A stretch of 64,000 nt of DNA. It comes from Adiantum capillus-veneris. Its lineage: Eukaryota; Streptophyta; Polypodiopsida; Polypodiales; Pteridaceae. Every line of letters starts with the position of its first letter. The first letter of the stretch is position 1. This document shows, one piece after another, positions 23,962 to 34,760 of this stretch. The DNA lies in NCBI GenBank assembly GCA_014529385.2, contig CM043945.1, positions 153,637,741 to 153,701,740 on the forward strand. The letters are read 5' to 3'. Under the pieces are notes generated by a model that saw only the letters and a list, made by a program, of their open reading frames with translations, made no database searches and was not told the origin of the DNA. The position numbers and the translations under genes are program-made.

Positions 23962-24135
23962 AGAGAGAGAGAGAGAGAGACAGAGAGAGAGAGAGAGATG
24001 CACATGCACACACACACACACATACTCACTTTCATAATGAAAATGTTAAAATGGGTGTGGTAAGACTTCATTATGAATAATGTTCTTTTTCATATATATA
24101 GATATATATGTGTGTGTGTGTGTGCGCACGCACGC
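23962..24135. repeat. Cluster of (GA)n, (CA)n and (TG)n microsatellites
   Basis: A (GA)n run at 23962-23999 and a (CA)n run at about 24007-24022 are followed by a (TA)n(TG)n stretch at about 24096-24143. Confidence 0.9.
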
Positions 24136-24143
24136 ATGTGTGT

Positions 24144-25018
24144 GAAAGCGTTTAAAATTGCACACTAGGAATTTAAAAGAATATTCTTCATAGTTTATTA
24201 AGCAAGCTATGATGTGAACCAGTGTTAGCCCAACCTTGTGGCCTCCCCTTACTGAGGTTATCTCAAAGGCCACTACTGCTTCAAAAGGGCAAGGCCCCAA
24301 TTGCAAAGGCATGTTGGCTCAGTTTTGAGAATGGGTTTTTGCTGCGGCGTGATCTTCGAGAGTGGTTATGGTTGGGATTTCAGTTTGTGGCTTTGGGTGA
24401 TGGATTCAAGGTATGTGATGTTGGTTTTTTCTACTGGTTTTGAGCGTATTTGATGATTTTTCTTGTGGTGGGGGCACAACTTTCGGATGCATGTGTGGAT
24501 GGTCTTTGTTGTGGCTATCCTTTGACTGCTTGGGTACTTCTCTTGGTTTGCTTGGATGGCTAGCTTTCTCTTTTCGTGTTGATTGAGGATGGGTTGGCCT
24601 TGGGCATCATGTGTGGTGGTGGCAAAGCCTTGATTGATGGTGGAAACCAAGGTGGTTTTTTTTATAGGTCGGGTTTGGGGCCCCTGGTAAAACCCCCCAC
24701 GATGTTTGTTTTTTACTCTATGGGGTTGTGCCTTCCTGTTAAAGGCACAGACACTTTGGATGGTGTGATTTTTCTTTGAAATGATTTGAATTGTCAAGAA
24801 AAAAACTTAATGTGATTGTGGCCATTGGATGGTGAGAGGTGCAAAGAGGCATTGCACATTTTATTGACCACTCCCCTCTTGCCTTATTGGCCAAAAAGGC
24901 CAAGAACATATTCATACATTAATATTCCAAGGTCCACCGCCAACGGGCCAGATTAAGAAAAAATGGCAACCTCAACCATCTCTGCCTATTGTCGTTGTGC
25001 AGACGCCTGCGATGAACC
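24144..25018. other. Anonymous sequence left of the copia element
   Basis: A minus frame (24366-24797) and shorter plus frames lack recognisable motifs. The G/T-rich plus strand could be an old LINE tail, but I cannot support that. Confidence 0.3.
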
Positions 25019-25210
25019 TGAAGGAGTACGAGCGGAAGTGCGACGCGAGAGAGAGTGCGAGAAGAAGAGCACGACGATATGGTGAACTCGCTCTACTGTA
25101 ATGTGTAGAGCATAGTGAGTTCTTATTAGGTTTTTACAAAAGAATATGTGTACATACCTAGCGGCCCGCCCACTTACCTGGGCGACCACATTGGGCTTTA
25201 TACCCCAACA
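25019..25210 (-). repeat. Copia 3' LTR
   Basis: 192 bp. On the minus strand it starts TGTTGGGGTATAAAGCCC and ends CGTACTCCTTCA. A TATA-like TATAAA lies only about eight bases from the start, so U3 is very short. Its partner is at 41605-41796. Confidence 0.95.
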
Positions 25211-25224
25211 ACCTCCCACTTAAA
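25211..25224 (-). promoter_or_regulatory. Copia polypurine tract
   Basis: The minus-strand purine-rich TTTAAGTGGGAGGT abuts the 3' LTR start. It primes plus-strand synthesis in this family. Confidence 0.75.
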
Positions 25225-25299
25225 GTCCAATGTGGTACTTTAAGTGTGAGAGAAGCTACTATACAAGCTAATATACAAGAGATGTAGAGAAGTGATGTA

Positions 25300-26237
25300 C
25301 TACCCTACACCTAACTGCTTGCGAAAATGCGCAAAGCTCTCTGAGGGAAGTCCTTTTGTAAGTAGATCAGCAGGATTTTCTGTGGTGTGAACTTTGACAA
25401 GCTGAAGTTGCTTATTCTCAAGCATTTCCCTGATGAAATGATACTTCACATCCACATGCTTTGTCTTTGAGTGATAAACTGGATTGCGAGCCAATTGTAT
25501 AGCACTTTGACTATCACAATATAACACAGGCATCTCTTCTTTGATTCCCAAATCTGTTACTAGTCGATTAAGCCAAATTGATTCTTTGCATGCCTCTGAT
25601 GCTGCAACATATTCAGCCTTTGTAGTAGACTGAGTAACACAATCTTGTAATCTAGAACGCCATGATACTGCTCCACCAGCCAATGTAAAGACATACCCTG
25701 AAGTAGACCTTCGGTTGTGTAAGTCACCTGCATAATCTGAGTCTGTAAAACCCTTTACACTTAGCTCCTGACTCCCATAGCATATACGCATACTCTTTGT
25801 AGCTTTCAGGTATCTCAATATTCCTTTCACTGCCTCCCAATGTTTCTTGCCTGGGTTTGACATGTATCGACTTACTACTCCCACTGCACATGCAATGTCT
25901 GGGCGAGTAGCAATCATTGCATACATCAAACTACCCACTGCAGAAGCATATGGAATCTTATCCATTTCAGCCTGTTCTTCCTCAGACACGGGACAATCTT
26001 GTTTGCTAAGTTTCACATATAGTGGCAATGGAACACTCAATGCCTTTCCCTTCTCCATATTGAAACGTTGCAAAACCTTGTCAATATACTCTGTTTGAGA
26101 TAACCAAATCAACTTCTTTGATCTGTCTCTCTCAATGCGCATACCAAGTATATGACTTGCCTCACCCATGTCTTTCATGTCAAACGATTTTGCCATCTTT
26201 GACTTCAAAGCTGAAATTTCTTCCAAGTGCTTGCCAG
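25300..26237 (-). pseudogene. Copia pol, 3' part: RT end and RNase H
   Basis: This is the continuation of the copia RT that begins at 37.5 kb. It starts at the gypsy junction with GKHLEEISALKSKM, continues through LGMRIERDR, VGSLMYAMIATRPDIACAVG, the RNase H segments TDSDYAGD, STTKAEYVAASEACKE and YCDSQSAIQLARN, and ends at HTTENPADLLTKGLP and a stop near 25300. There are no stops inside this part, so it was probably coding-competent when the gypsy element arrived. An apparent upstream start near 26271 is read out of the inserted gypsy LTR and is not the natural start. STTKAEY has Lys where Glu is usual. Confidence 0.95.
26234..26237. other. Target-site duplication, left copy (CCAG)
   Basis: CCAG precedes the gypsy LTR here and follows the other LTR at 37459-37462. 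The copia reading frame is continuous if one copy is ignored. Confidence 0.85.
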
Positions 26238-27934
26238 TGATAGCCGTTTTTCGGCTCTCTGTAAATTCCATAGTGAGTTATCTCACCCTATCAAATCACT
26301 CAAACACTGTGGTTACCCTCACCCTTTCACTGTATATAGGTGCGTGTGAGTTAGGGGACTTTTCCCATATCTCCTTACTGAAATAAAAAACCCTCAATTA
26401 GCTAGTCATTGGGCTAGTTGAGCCAAAAAAATATAAGTATATTATGGCCCATGCGTATGTAAATATTTCTTTGTATATAGGGCCTAAATAAAAGATTTTT
26501 TCATAATTATTTTGGTATTTATTTAAATATTTCTACCTAGGTGTGTGTTATTAATGCTATGTACATTGCCTCACCATTACCACAATTTTTCTTACCATTT
26601 TTCATACTCTTTATTCCATATAGAAATATTTTCATGTAAGCTTCTCTTATATTTGGTGTAACTCCACCCCAACAAAAATCCAAAAAAACTAGTTTTATTT
26701 ATGTGTATATTTTTTCACTATTGTGATTTTTCCCTTCCTACATCTATTTTGTTTTTTTTCTAAAAAATTAGAACACCAAAAATATTTATCTTTTTATGGT
26801 AGCCTCATAATGAGAGAGATTTCTTTTGACCCCTTTATATTTTTTCCACTTATATTATTTATATTTGACATGTACATATTTTTTAGACCCCTCAATATTT
26901 GATTTCTTAGTTTTACTATTCACTTATATCATGATCTCAACAATATCTTCAATTATAGACCTACCAAATAAGGTCAAGGGTAGGTGGCATGCATACATGC
27001 ACTATGGAGGGCTCACTCTTGGAGGTATTCAAAAGAATCATCCAAAGAAGGACCCCACAAGGACCTTGTGCAGTGGAAAAAAACGGTCGGTTTTTCTGAA
27101 TTTTTAAAGTTCACTTGCTCTCCGAATTTGAAAAGGTGATACGAACAAAATTTGTAGCTCGTGGGCTGAACTTTTGCCTCAAATTTTTTCATATTTTTTT
27201 GAGCTACGAGCTGTGAGCTATGATTTTATTAGTGGACCCCAGTTTTCCCATGCTATGCAGCCACACTCTCTCTTCCACTTTATCATTTTCCTCTTTCACA
27301 CACACTTCTTCACTCATCATCCCCACCTCTCTCACCACTCCTCTCTGCACCCTACTCACCTTCTCCTCAACCTTGAAGAATAAGAGAAACCATGGTGAAC
27401 TCATACCTCCCACACACAATTCCATTCCAAAATTGACCACCTAGTCTCATTTTTCCTCCTCCAAATTACCCATATCTATCAAAAAACCACAAAATTCAGC
27501 CTCTTCTTTTAAAAGACAGCATCATGGTGGTTGATTACTCACCTTCAATTACCTTGTCTCTCAAGGAAGGTCAAGAGTGGAGAAAAAATGTACCGTCAGA
27601 GCTAGTGGACCGTCAAAAAGCGTCAAAATTGGCCCTACTCAAGACACTTGGAGCATCAACCTTGTAAGAAATCCACCTTTTCTTACCTCTTAAGAGTTTT
27701 TCTTCCTTATTTGTATCCTACATGGATACTCCCATTGTAAATATCCAATTCCATTTGTAAATTAATACTAACTCTACTAACACTAACCCACTATGAAAAG
27801 TCCTATCACCTCCATTTCTCTCCTCTCTCTTTCCCCACCAACTTCTTGATAATTCCAAGAAAAAGAAATTAGATAAATTGCTAAAAATCTAACCCAACCA
27901 TGGTTAGAGGAGTAACCCTAGCCTTCAAAATTGC

Positions 27935-27943
27935 TATAAAAGG
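27935..27943 (+). promoter_or_regulatory. Likely LTR TATA box
   Basis: TATAAAAGG, conserved in all gypsy LTRs of this window that retain the region (also 36459-36467, and 47444-47436 on the minus strand). It is the best core-promoter candidate for the genomic transcript. Confidence 0.65.
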
Positions 27944-28608
27944 AGGGTGTAGCTAGCAACAAAAGGGTGGGAGAAGAAAGAGCGCTATGCTATAGCTTGA
28001 GAAGCCAAGCTCAACCTCTTGAGAAGGAGCTCTTGAGTGGAATCTCATTGGCATTAGGCATATGTATGTGTTGTATTAGGGGTGATTAGCAAGGGAACTC
28101 TATGCCATTGTAAGAGAGAGTGATCATTAAATTGAGAGTAGGAAATCTATCATTTCTCCTACTAGTGTAAGCCCAACATTTGCTGAATCAAGGATGGTGA
28201 ATTTGGACTAAGCATGGATACCTTGTCTCCCTTCCAACGTGAAGTCATGGACAATAATGATGTGTAAGTGTCTTGGTGTTTTATTTAAGTTCTTGATAGC
28301 TTGTCTCCGTGTATTGTCATCAATTTAGCCATAAATCCCACATGCTGTAAGAGGGCGACAGGGTGGAGAGGACTCCCCTGGCCTTAAGACAGTGATTGGG
28401 GTGGCTTTTTTTTCTTGTGATGTGTTGTGGTGTAATTTACTCAGGCTATGTTGAACAAATACTAATCTCACTTTGATTGGTCATGACAGATTTGTAAGAA
28501 GGCATTAGTGCAACAAGCACCCCCTTCCCCCTTCTCTCTCTTTCTTACATATATATATTTATGTTTGCTTGATCATTAACGATACACTTCAAAGCAGCCC
28601 GAGCACCA

Positions 28609-28614
<6 letters not shown>

Positions 28615-28644
<30 letters not shown>
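28615..28644. repeat. (TC)n tract in the 5' LTR, 30 bp
   Basis: The matching tract in the 3' LTR is 72 bp. Confidence 0.95.
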
Positions 28645-28647
<3 letters not shown>

Positions 28648-28906
28648 TTTTAGTGTGTGAGAGTGTTCCATTGGTGTTAGGGTTAGTGTAAATTCCTTGC
28701 TTGTTTGTGGGTTGCTCTAACGATTCTCCTCTTTTGCGTCCTAGTTCTGTCTTAAACTAGGTGGTGCCCCTTGTGTATTTGGGATTTGGCTGTGGGCTTG
28801 TTGTTTTGGTTTGTGTTGTGTTGTGCCCCAGCCCCATTGAGCAGCATGGGAGCCTTGAAGGGTGTCTATAGGTTGCTCTTCTTGTTGCCCGCCCTGGACC
28901 GCTTCA

Positions 28907-28927
28907 AATTGGTGCCCTTAACGGAGG
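28907..28927 (+). promoter_or_regulatory. Gypsy primer-binding site candidate
   Basis: AATTGGTGCCCTTAACGGAGG follows the 5' LTR directly. The TTGGTGCCC core is shared with the other gypsy copy (minus strand, 55060-55041) and with the gag element at 12.7 kb. It is not the usual initiator-Met site, and I cannot name the tRNA. Confidence 0.55.
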
Positions 28928-29452
28928 AAAACAGCTCGTGTATGTTTTTGTGTAGGATCAACTTTTAGCATAGTCAAGTAGTTTGCATGAATCACGAGAG
29001 TTTGTATGATCCTTTCATTCCCATTGCAAGGCAAAAGATACACATAATTGTTAGTACTAACACTTCGGTAAATCCTTTTATTTTGCCTCTCATTAGGTAT
29101 GATATTAGCTTGGATGTCTATATTTTTGTGTTATTTTAAGCATTAGGACATGCATAGGCCATGGATAATGGCCCGGGAATAGAGGTTTTTCCCTTTGATT
29201 TTACTCCACACATTAGAATAAACGTTGCAATTAGTAGAAAGATCCATTTTCAACAACAAATGGTGTTCATGTTTGGTGCCCAAAGAGTAGGAGAAATTCT
29301 CGCGTCACCAAACCCTGTCATTCTACCTCTTATTGATTATCATAGGTCATTTGATGTGAATATTTTTATTTTGTTGTAGAATAGATTTCAATTATTGTGT
29401 AAATCTTTTAAAGAAAGAAAAAACAAAAACGCGTCACTTTGAAATCAATTCA

Positions 29453-32400
29453 ATGGAGAGCCAACGCCAAATGTCTGGATATCCTCTTTTCTTTGGACAG
29501 CCTGGAGAGGATGCAGAATTATTTCTAGCGAATTTGAAGATGTCTTGCCATATCAAGAGGATAGTAACTGATCAAGAACGTGTAGAAATGTTTGAGGTGG
29601 TCCTTAGGAAAGATGCTAGCACTTGGTTTGACTCTTTGCCTGAGGAAGTTAAAGGGAATTACACAGAAGTTTTGAATCGTTTCAAGAAATACTTCTTTGA
29701 TCCCCAAAACACTCAGAAATTATGGCAAGACATTGTTTCTCATAAGCAAAAAGACTTAGATGACTACTACTTGTACAAGCAAGAGTTCCTACGTCTTTGG
29801 GCTCTATGGATACGAAATGTTGCTAACCCTAGTGATGGTGCAGAATTTCTAAAGAAGGAGAGGTTCATAGCCGGACTCTTTCCTGACCTTAAGGTAAAAG
29901 TTGAGGCGGGTGCACCTGCTACCTTTGATGCAGCTGAAACTAGGGCTGCTGAGAAATATAGGAAACTCAAGTGCTTAAGGGGGGAGGTTCCAATAGAAGG
30001 TCTTAGACCCAAAGGTAAGTCACAAGCATCAACATGTAAGGAGCTTCCTGAGGTAACGGCAGAAGTGATTGAGAAGTTAAATGAATCTTTAAGCAGCTTG
30101 TCAATTCACCTTGCACAAGCTGTAGGTCCAAAGGGACAAGCAAAGAAGTCTGAAGAGCGAGACCCACGACCTAGGAGAGTCTTGCAATTTTGTAATTGCG
30201 GTGAGTCTGGACATGGGATGTATAATTGTCCTTGGCCTCGTGGGGAGCCAGGGAGACCTAACTTGAATTACCCAGTGATGAATGCAAGTGAAGGAACTAG
30301 TCAGCAACCATGGCTTATACAAAGGCCAAATGGAGCAAGACCACCTCCACAAGGAGTGGAAGGAGTTCCACCTTTGCCAGACCCAAACGTGCATGTGGTA
30401 GAGGTGACAAATTCAAGAGAGGTTGACATGGAAGCAAATGGCATTAAGCGTGGCCGAGGGAAAGGTAAGGAGAAAGAAGGAGTTACATCACAAAGTGACC
30501 ATGGACGAGAAAAGAAGGCAAAGGAGACCAAGGAAGCTAAGAGGACTCGATGTCGTATCAACCTCCAAGACTTCCCTCTTGGACATGGTATGGCTCCGTA
30601 CAACTTGTTGGAAGACATGAGAGGTAAGGGTCCTGATATTTCATGGCCTCAATTTCTTGCATTATGTCCACAAGTTAGGAGGGATTTAACAAGGGCAGTT
30701 AGCACTAGGAGAAAGGTAAAAGAGAGTGTGCCTGTTGTAAAAATTGCACAAGCTGAAATGAATGAGGACATTACACCGGTGCTAGACTGTTACATCAAAG
30801 GAAGATTGGTTAGGAAAGGTCTAGTGGATGGGGGTGCACAAATTTGCATCATGACAGAGGGACTCATGCAAAGACTAGGCATGCACATCCAGGAGACACC
30901 TGAAATCAAAGTCAAGATGGCAAACAATAGCAAGGCTAAGTGTGTAGGCATTTGTAAAAATGTCTTTGTAGAGGCCTTTGGCATTAAGAAAGCGGTGGAT
31001 TTTTATGTTATGTCGACCAAGGGAAGTGGTTATCCATTTATCCTAGGAAGACCATGGCTAATGAAAATGCGAGCTTTGCAGGATTGAGAGAGTGGGAAAT
31101 TAATTTGTAGGAATGACAATCATAAGAAGGTTGTCTTTGACATGAAGGATCAACACCAAGAGGAGCTCCATCAAGAATCATCTCAAAGTGAGACGGAAGA
31201 AGGTTGGACCGATAGCACTTCAGAAGAAGAAAGTAGCGGTAGCATTACTGAAGAGGAGTCTTCCATCGAAGTCATGGGGGTAAGGTTTAAGCCAAGCAAC
31301 CAAGAGACCTCTTGTCAAAGCTTGGAGGAGGTAGGTCCTCAAGAGAACAAAGGTGTTCAAGATGAAGGGATGCTGGAAGGTATGCTATCAACAACACTTA
31401 CAAAGGATGAAAGAGAGGAGTTCAAATGTGTTCTAAGGAAGTTTCCTAGGCTTTTTGCTAAATACTACACCGACGTGCGTGGGGTAGATGTTGTTCAACA
31501 CAAGATTGAGTTAAAGCCTGAGGCCACACCTAAAGCTCAGAAGCTACGAAGTCTAGGAGTTATAAAGGAACAGGCTCTACTCAAGGAGGTAAGAAAGCTT
31601 CTAGCAGCAGGTTTCATTTATCCAGTGGAGAATTCAGACTGGGTCTCTCCTGTTGTTGTCACTCCTAAGAAAAATGGCAAGTGGAGGGTGTGTGTGGATT
31701 ACCGTCCCCTCAATGAGGCAACAAAAAGAGATCACTTTCCCCTCCCATTCCAAGATGAGATACTAAATGAGGTAGCTGGTCATGAGAAGTACACTGTGTG
31801 CGATGGTTACTCAGGTTACTTTCAAATAGGGATTGCATTGGAGGATCAATTGAAAACAACCTTTATCACTCCTTGGGGTTGTTATGCTTTTAGAGTCATG
31901 CCATTTGGTCTGACAAATGCTCCTGCAACATTCCAACGTTTCATGAATATGGTGTTTCAAGCATTCTTTGGAAAGTCAATTAGGGTGTTCATTGATGATT
32001 TCTGTATTTATAGCTCAAAATCATTGCATCTACAAAGGGTAGAAGAAGGTTTAAAGAAGCTCTACGACATGGGAGGTCAACTCAACCCCGACAAGTGCCA
32101 TATAGGTGAGGATGAAGTAATCTTGCTTGGTCATAAAGTTTCTTACAAAGGCATTGAAGTGGATCCTTCAGAGGCAAAGGCTCTTATTGAGCTACCATCA
32201 CCCAAGAGTCTTAAGGAGGTCATCTCATTCATTCAAAAGGTGAAGTATATGTCACGCTTCATTCACTTAGCCTCGGAGTTATTTCACCCTTTGCAAAAGT
32301 TGACACAACAAGTAGAATTTGCATGGTCTGATGAGCTTGAAGAGTACTTTTGTAACATTAAAGCCATTTTGTCAGAGCTACCAACACTCATGCCTCCTTG

Positions 32401-34732
32401 TTGGGAGTACACATTCTTTGTTAGCTCTAGTGCTGGGAAAGAAACAATTGGTGCAGTTTTGTTACAACAAGATCCCTATAGTACCAGGATGCGGCCCATC
32501 TACTTTGCTAGTAGGGTCATGAATGCTTTAGAGAGAGGCTACACGGAGGCAGAACTCATGATGCTTTCTCTCATGTTTGCGATAAGGAAGTTTAGATCCT
32601 ACTTGCTCCCAAAACCTTTTGTAATCCTCACCGCAGAGAATTTGTTCCCTTGGGTGTCATCTCAAATGAATCTTAGTACTAGGATCTCAAAGTGGATTAT
32701 GGAGTTGCAAGAGTTTCAATACTCTTTCAAGGTAGAAGATAGTGTGCGTGCACAATTGGCAGGGATTCTCACTTATAGGGTGCATGAAAAGGAGATTAAG
32801 GTGCCTGAAGTAAAGACCCTACCATTGCCACCACCAAAAAGTACTCCTAATGCTTTTACCTTGTTCTTTGATGGAGCTTTTTGTCGAGCCACAGGAAAAG
32901 CAGGGGGAGGGCTAGTGTTGCTCAACCCAAGTGGAGAGGTGGTCATGAAAGAGAAGTTCAATCTACCAAGTTCAGCTAGCAACAATGAAGTAGAATATGA
33001 CACACTACTTCATGGTTTAAAAATATGCATTGGCCATGGTATACAACGTCTCATGGTAAAAGGGGATGCACTTCTCATTGTGAAGTAGATTTTAGGCATT
33101 TGGGCATGCAAAAATGAAAGACTAAGGGCCAAAGTTCATACCATCTGTAGGCTATTTAATCAATTTGAGGAGGTGCAATTATATCATATTCCTAGGAAAC
33201 AAAATGAAGATGCTGATTTACTTGCACAACAAGCAGTTACATGTGTTGAGAGAGAAGTGCAGGTCATCATGGTGGCAGCAGCTATCAAGCAACTGAGATA
33301 CCAGGGATTGGAGTCATTGGCTCCCATTATTGGCTACATTTTGGAGGGTGAGTTTCCACCAGACTTCATAAAAGCTCAGAAGAGGAGACTCATGAAGAAC
33401 GCAAGCATGTATCTCTTCCTAGAAGGCTCCCTCTATCAAAGAGGGAAGGATAAAGTGTGCAGAAGAGTACCAACTATCGCGGAAATTCCAGCCATTCTAA
33501 AAAGTTTGCATGAAGAGGCATGTGGTGTTCATTTTTCCCAAGAATTAACTGTGAAGAAGATTTTGCTTGCGGGGTATGTTTGGCCAAGTCTGCATGTGGA
33601 TGTCCAACATTGGTGTAAAAGTTATCACAATTGTCAGGTAAATGGGAATAGAAGATTGGTTTATGGTCCAAGGCAAATCGTGCTTGCAAATGGACCGTTT
33701 GAAAAGTGGGGCATTGATGCTATGGGTCCTCTGCCTAGGACAAAAAATGGTAAACTCTACATTCTAGTGGCTGTAGACTATATGACTAGGTGGGTGGAAG
33801 CACAAAGTGTGGCAAAGGTAAATGAGAGGACAGTGAGCAAATTCGTCTACACTCACATTTGTTGTAGATTTGGCACACCTTTGGAGATTGTTTCTGATAA
33901 TGGTCCAGGGTTTCGAAAGGGATTTCTCACAGAAGTCTGTGAAGAACTTCACATTCTTCATCGTCACAGTATACCCTACTATCCCCAATCAAATGGTTTG
34001 GTAGAAAAAGCTAATGGTGTCATTGCAGGCATCATTAGAAAGATGGTGAAAAACAAGACAAAGTTGTGGGATGACTTCTTGGATGGTGCCTTGTGGGCGT
34101 ATCGAACCACATATAGAGAAGCCACGGAGTTCACACCATTTCACTTGGTCTATGGTCAAGAGGCTTTACAGCCAATTGAGCTAAACATTCCAACAATGCG
34201 ACTTCATGGCAAATCAGCACAAGATGATCAAGAAGCATGGATGGATCGACTTCTTACCTTAGCTGAGCTTGAGTGGAAAAGAGAAGCAGCATACGAGTAC
34301 TATAAGAGGAAAGCCACACAGACAAAGGAGAATCTTGACAAGAAACTGAAGGACAAAGGCATCAATGAAGGAGATCTTGTGCTAAGGTATGACAATCGAC
34401 TCGATAATCGTTTTGATGCCAAATTTGAAACAAGATGGCAGGGGCCATACATAGTCAAGAAGGCTTTCAATTCAAGTTACTATCAACTTATGGACTTGAA
34501 TGGGAAAGAGCACTCCAGGAAGGTAAACGGCTATCGCTTGAAGCCTTACTTGAGTCGCCTTCTACCAAAGGATCTACCAAAGATCTGTCCAAAGGCCGCT
34601 GTCTCATGTAAGTATTGTTACATGAAGCATGAGTGTAACTCCAACCAAAATTCTGAGGGGCAAAACAATGAAGATCTCGTCAAGGACTCTGAAGCACTCT
34701 CTTTGGAAAAGATGCTCTATGATGGTACATGA
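29453..34732 (+). pseudogene. Gypsy gag-pol polyprotein, two nonsense codons
   Basis: One frame of 1760 codons from ATG 29453 to the stop at 34730-34732. The order is gag (about residues 1-180), a zinc knuckle (about 245-260), protease with LVDGGAQI (about 457), RT with VDYRPLNEA (about 748) and FIDDF (about 846), RNase H, a second archaeal-type RNase H starting LFFDGAF (about 1138) with NNEVEY, KGDALLIV and EDADLLAQ, then integrase with IDAMG (about 1421), SDNGPG (about 1483) and VEKANG (about 1517). The last two acidic residues are 35 residues apart. A GPY-type module (RWQGPYIV) ends it. Breaks are only a TGA at 31085-31087, where the sister copy has TGG, and a TAG at 33086-33088, where the sister has CAG. 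The knuckle has lost its first Cys (FCNC for CWNC), and the integrase zinc-binding segment reads CKSYHNC. Confidence 0.95.
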
Positions 34733-34747
34733 ATATACCATCATCCT

Positions 34748-34760
34748 GGGAGAGGGCTAA
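34748..34760 (+). promoter_or_regulatory. Gypsy polypurine tract
   Basis: GGGAGAGGGCTAA directly precedes the 3' LTR. The sister copy has a longer G run in the same place on the minus strand (near 49112-49128). Confidence 0.8.

Larger units (their letters stand above)
26238..28906 (+). repeat. Gypsy 5' LTR
   Basis: It begins TGATAGCCGTTTTTCGG and ends GGACCGCTTCA. It differs from the 3' LTR by roughly 35-40 substitutions by hand, a shorter (TC)n tract, and an extra 14 bp near 28021-28034 (AGAAGGAGCTCTTG). Short open frames inside it are shared with the other LTR and are not genes. Confidence 0.95.

Noticed and set aside
24366-24797. 143-codon minus ORF left of the copia element
   Set aside because: Its composition is biased, it has no motif, and it shares the region with plus frames of similar quality.
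27174-27444. Short open frames inside the gypsy LTRs (also 35698-35968 and the equivalents in gypsy-2)
   Set aside because: They overlap on both strands and recur only because the LTR recurs; no domain or start context supports them.
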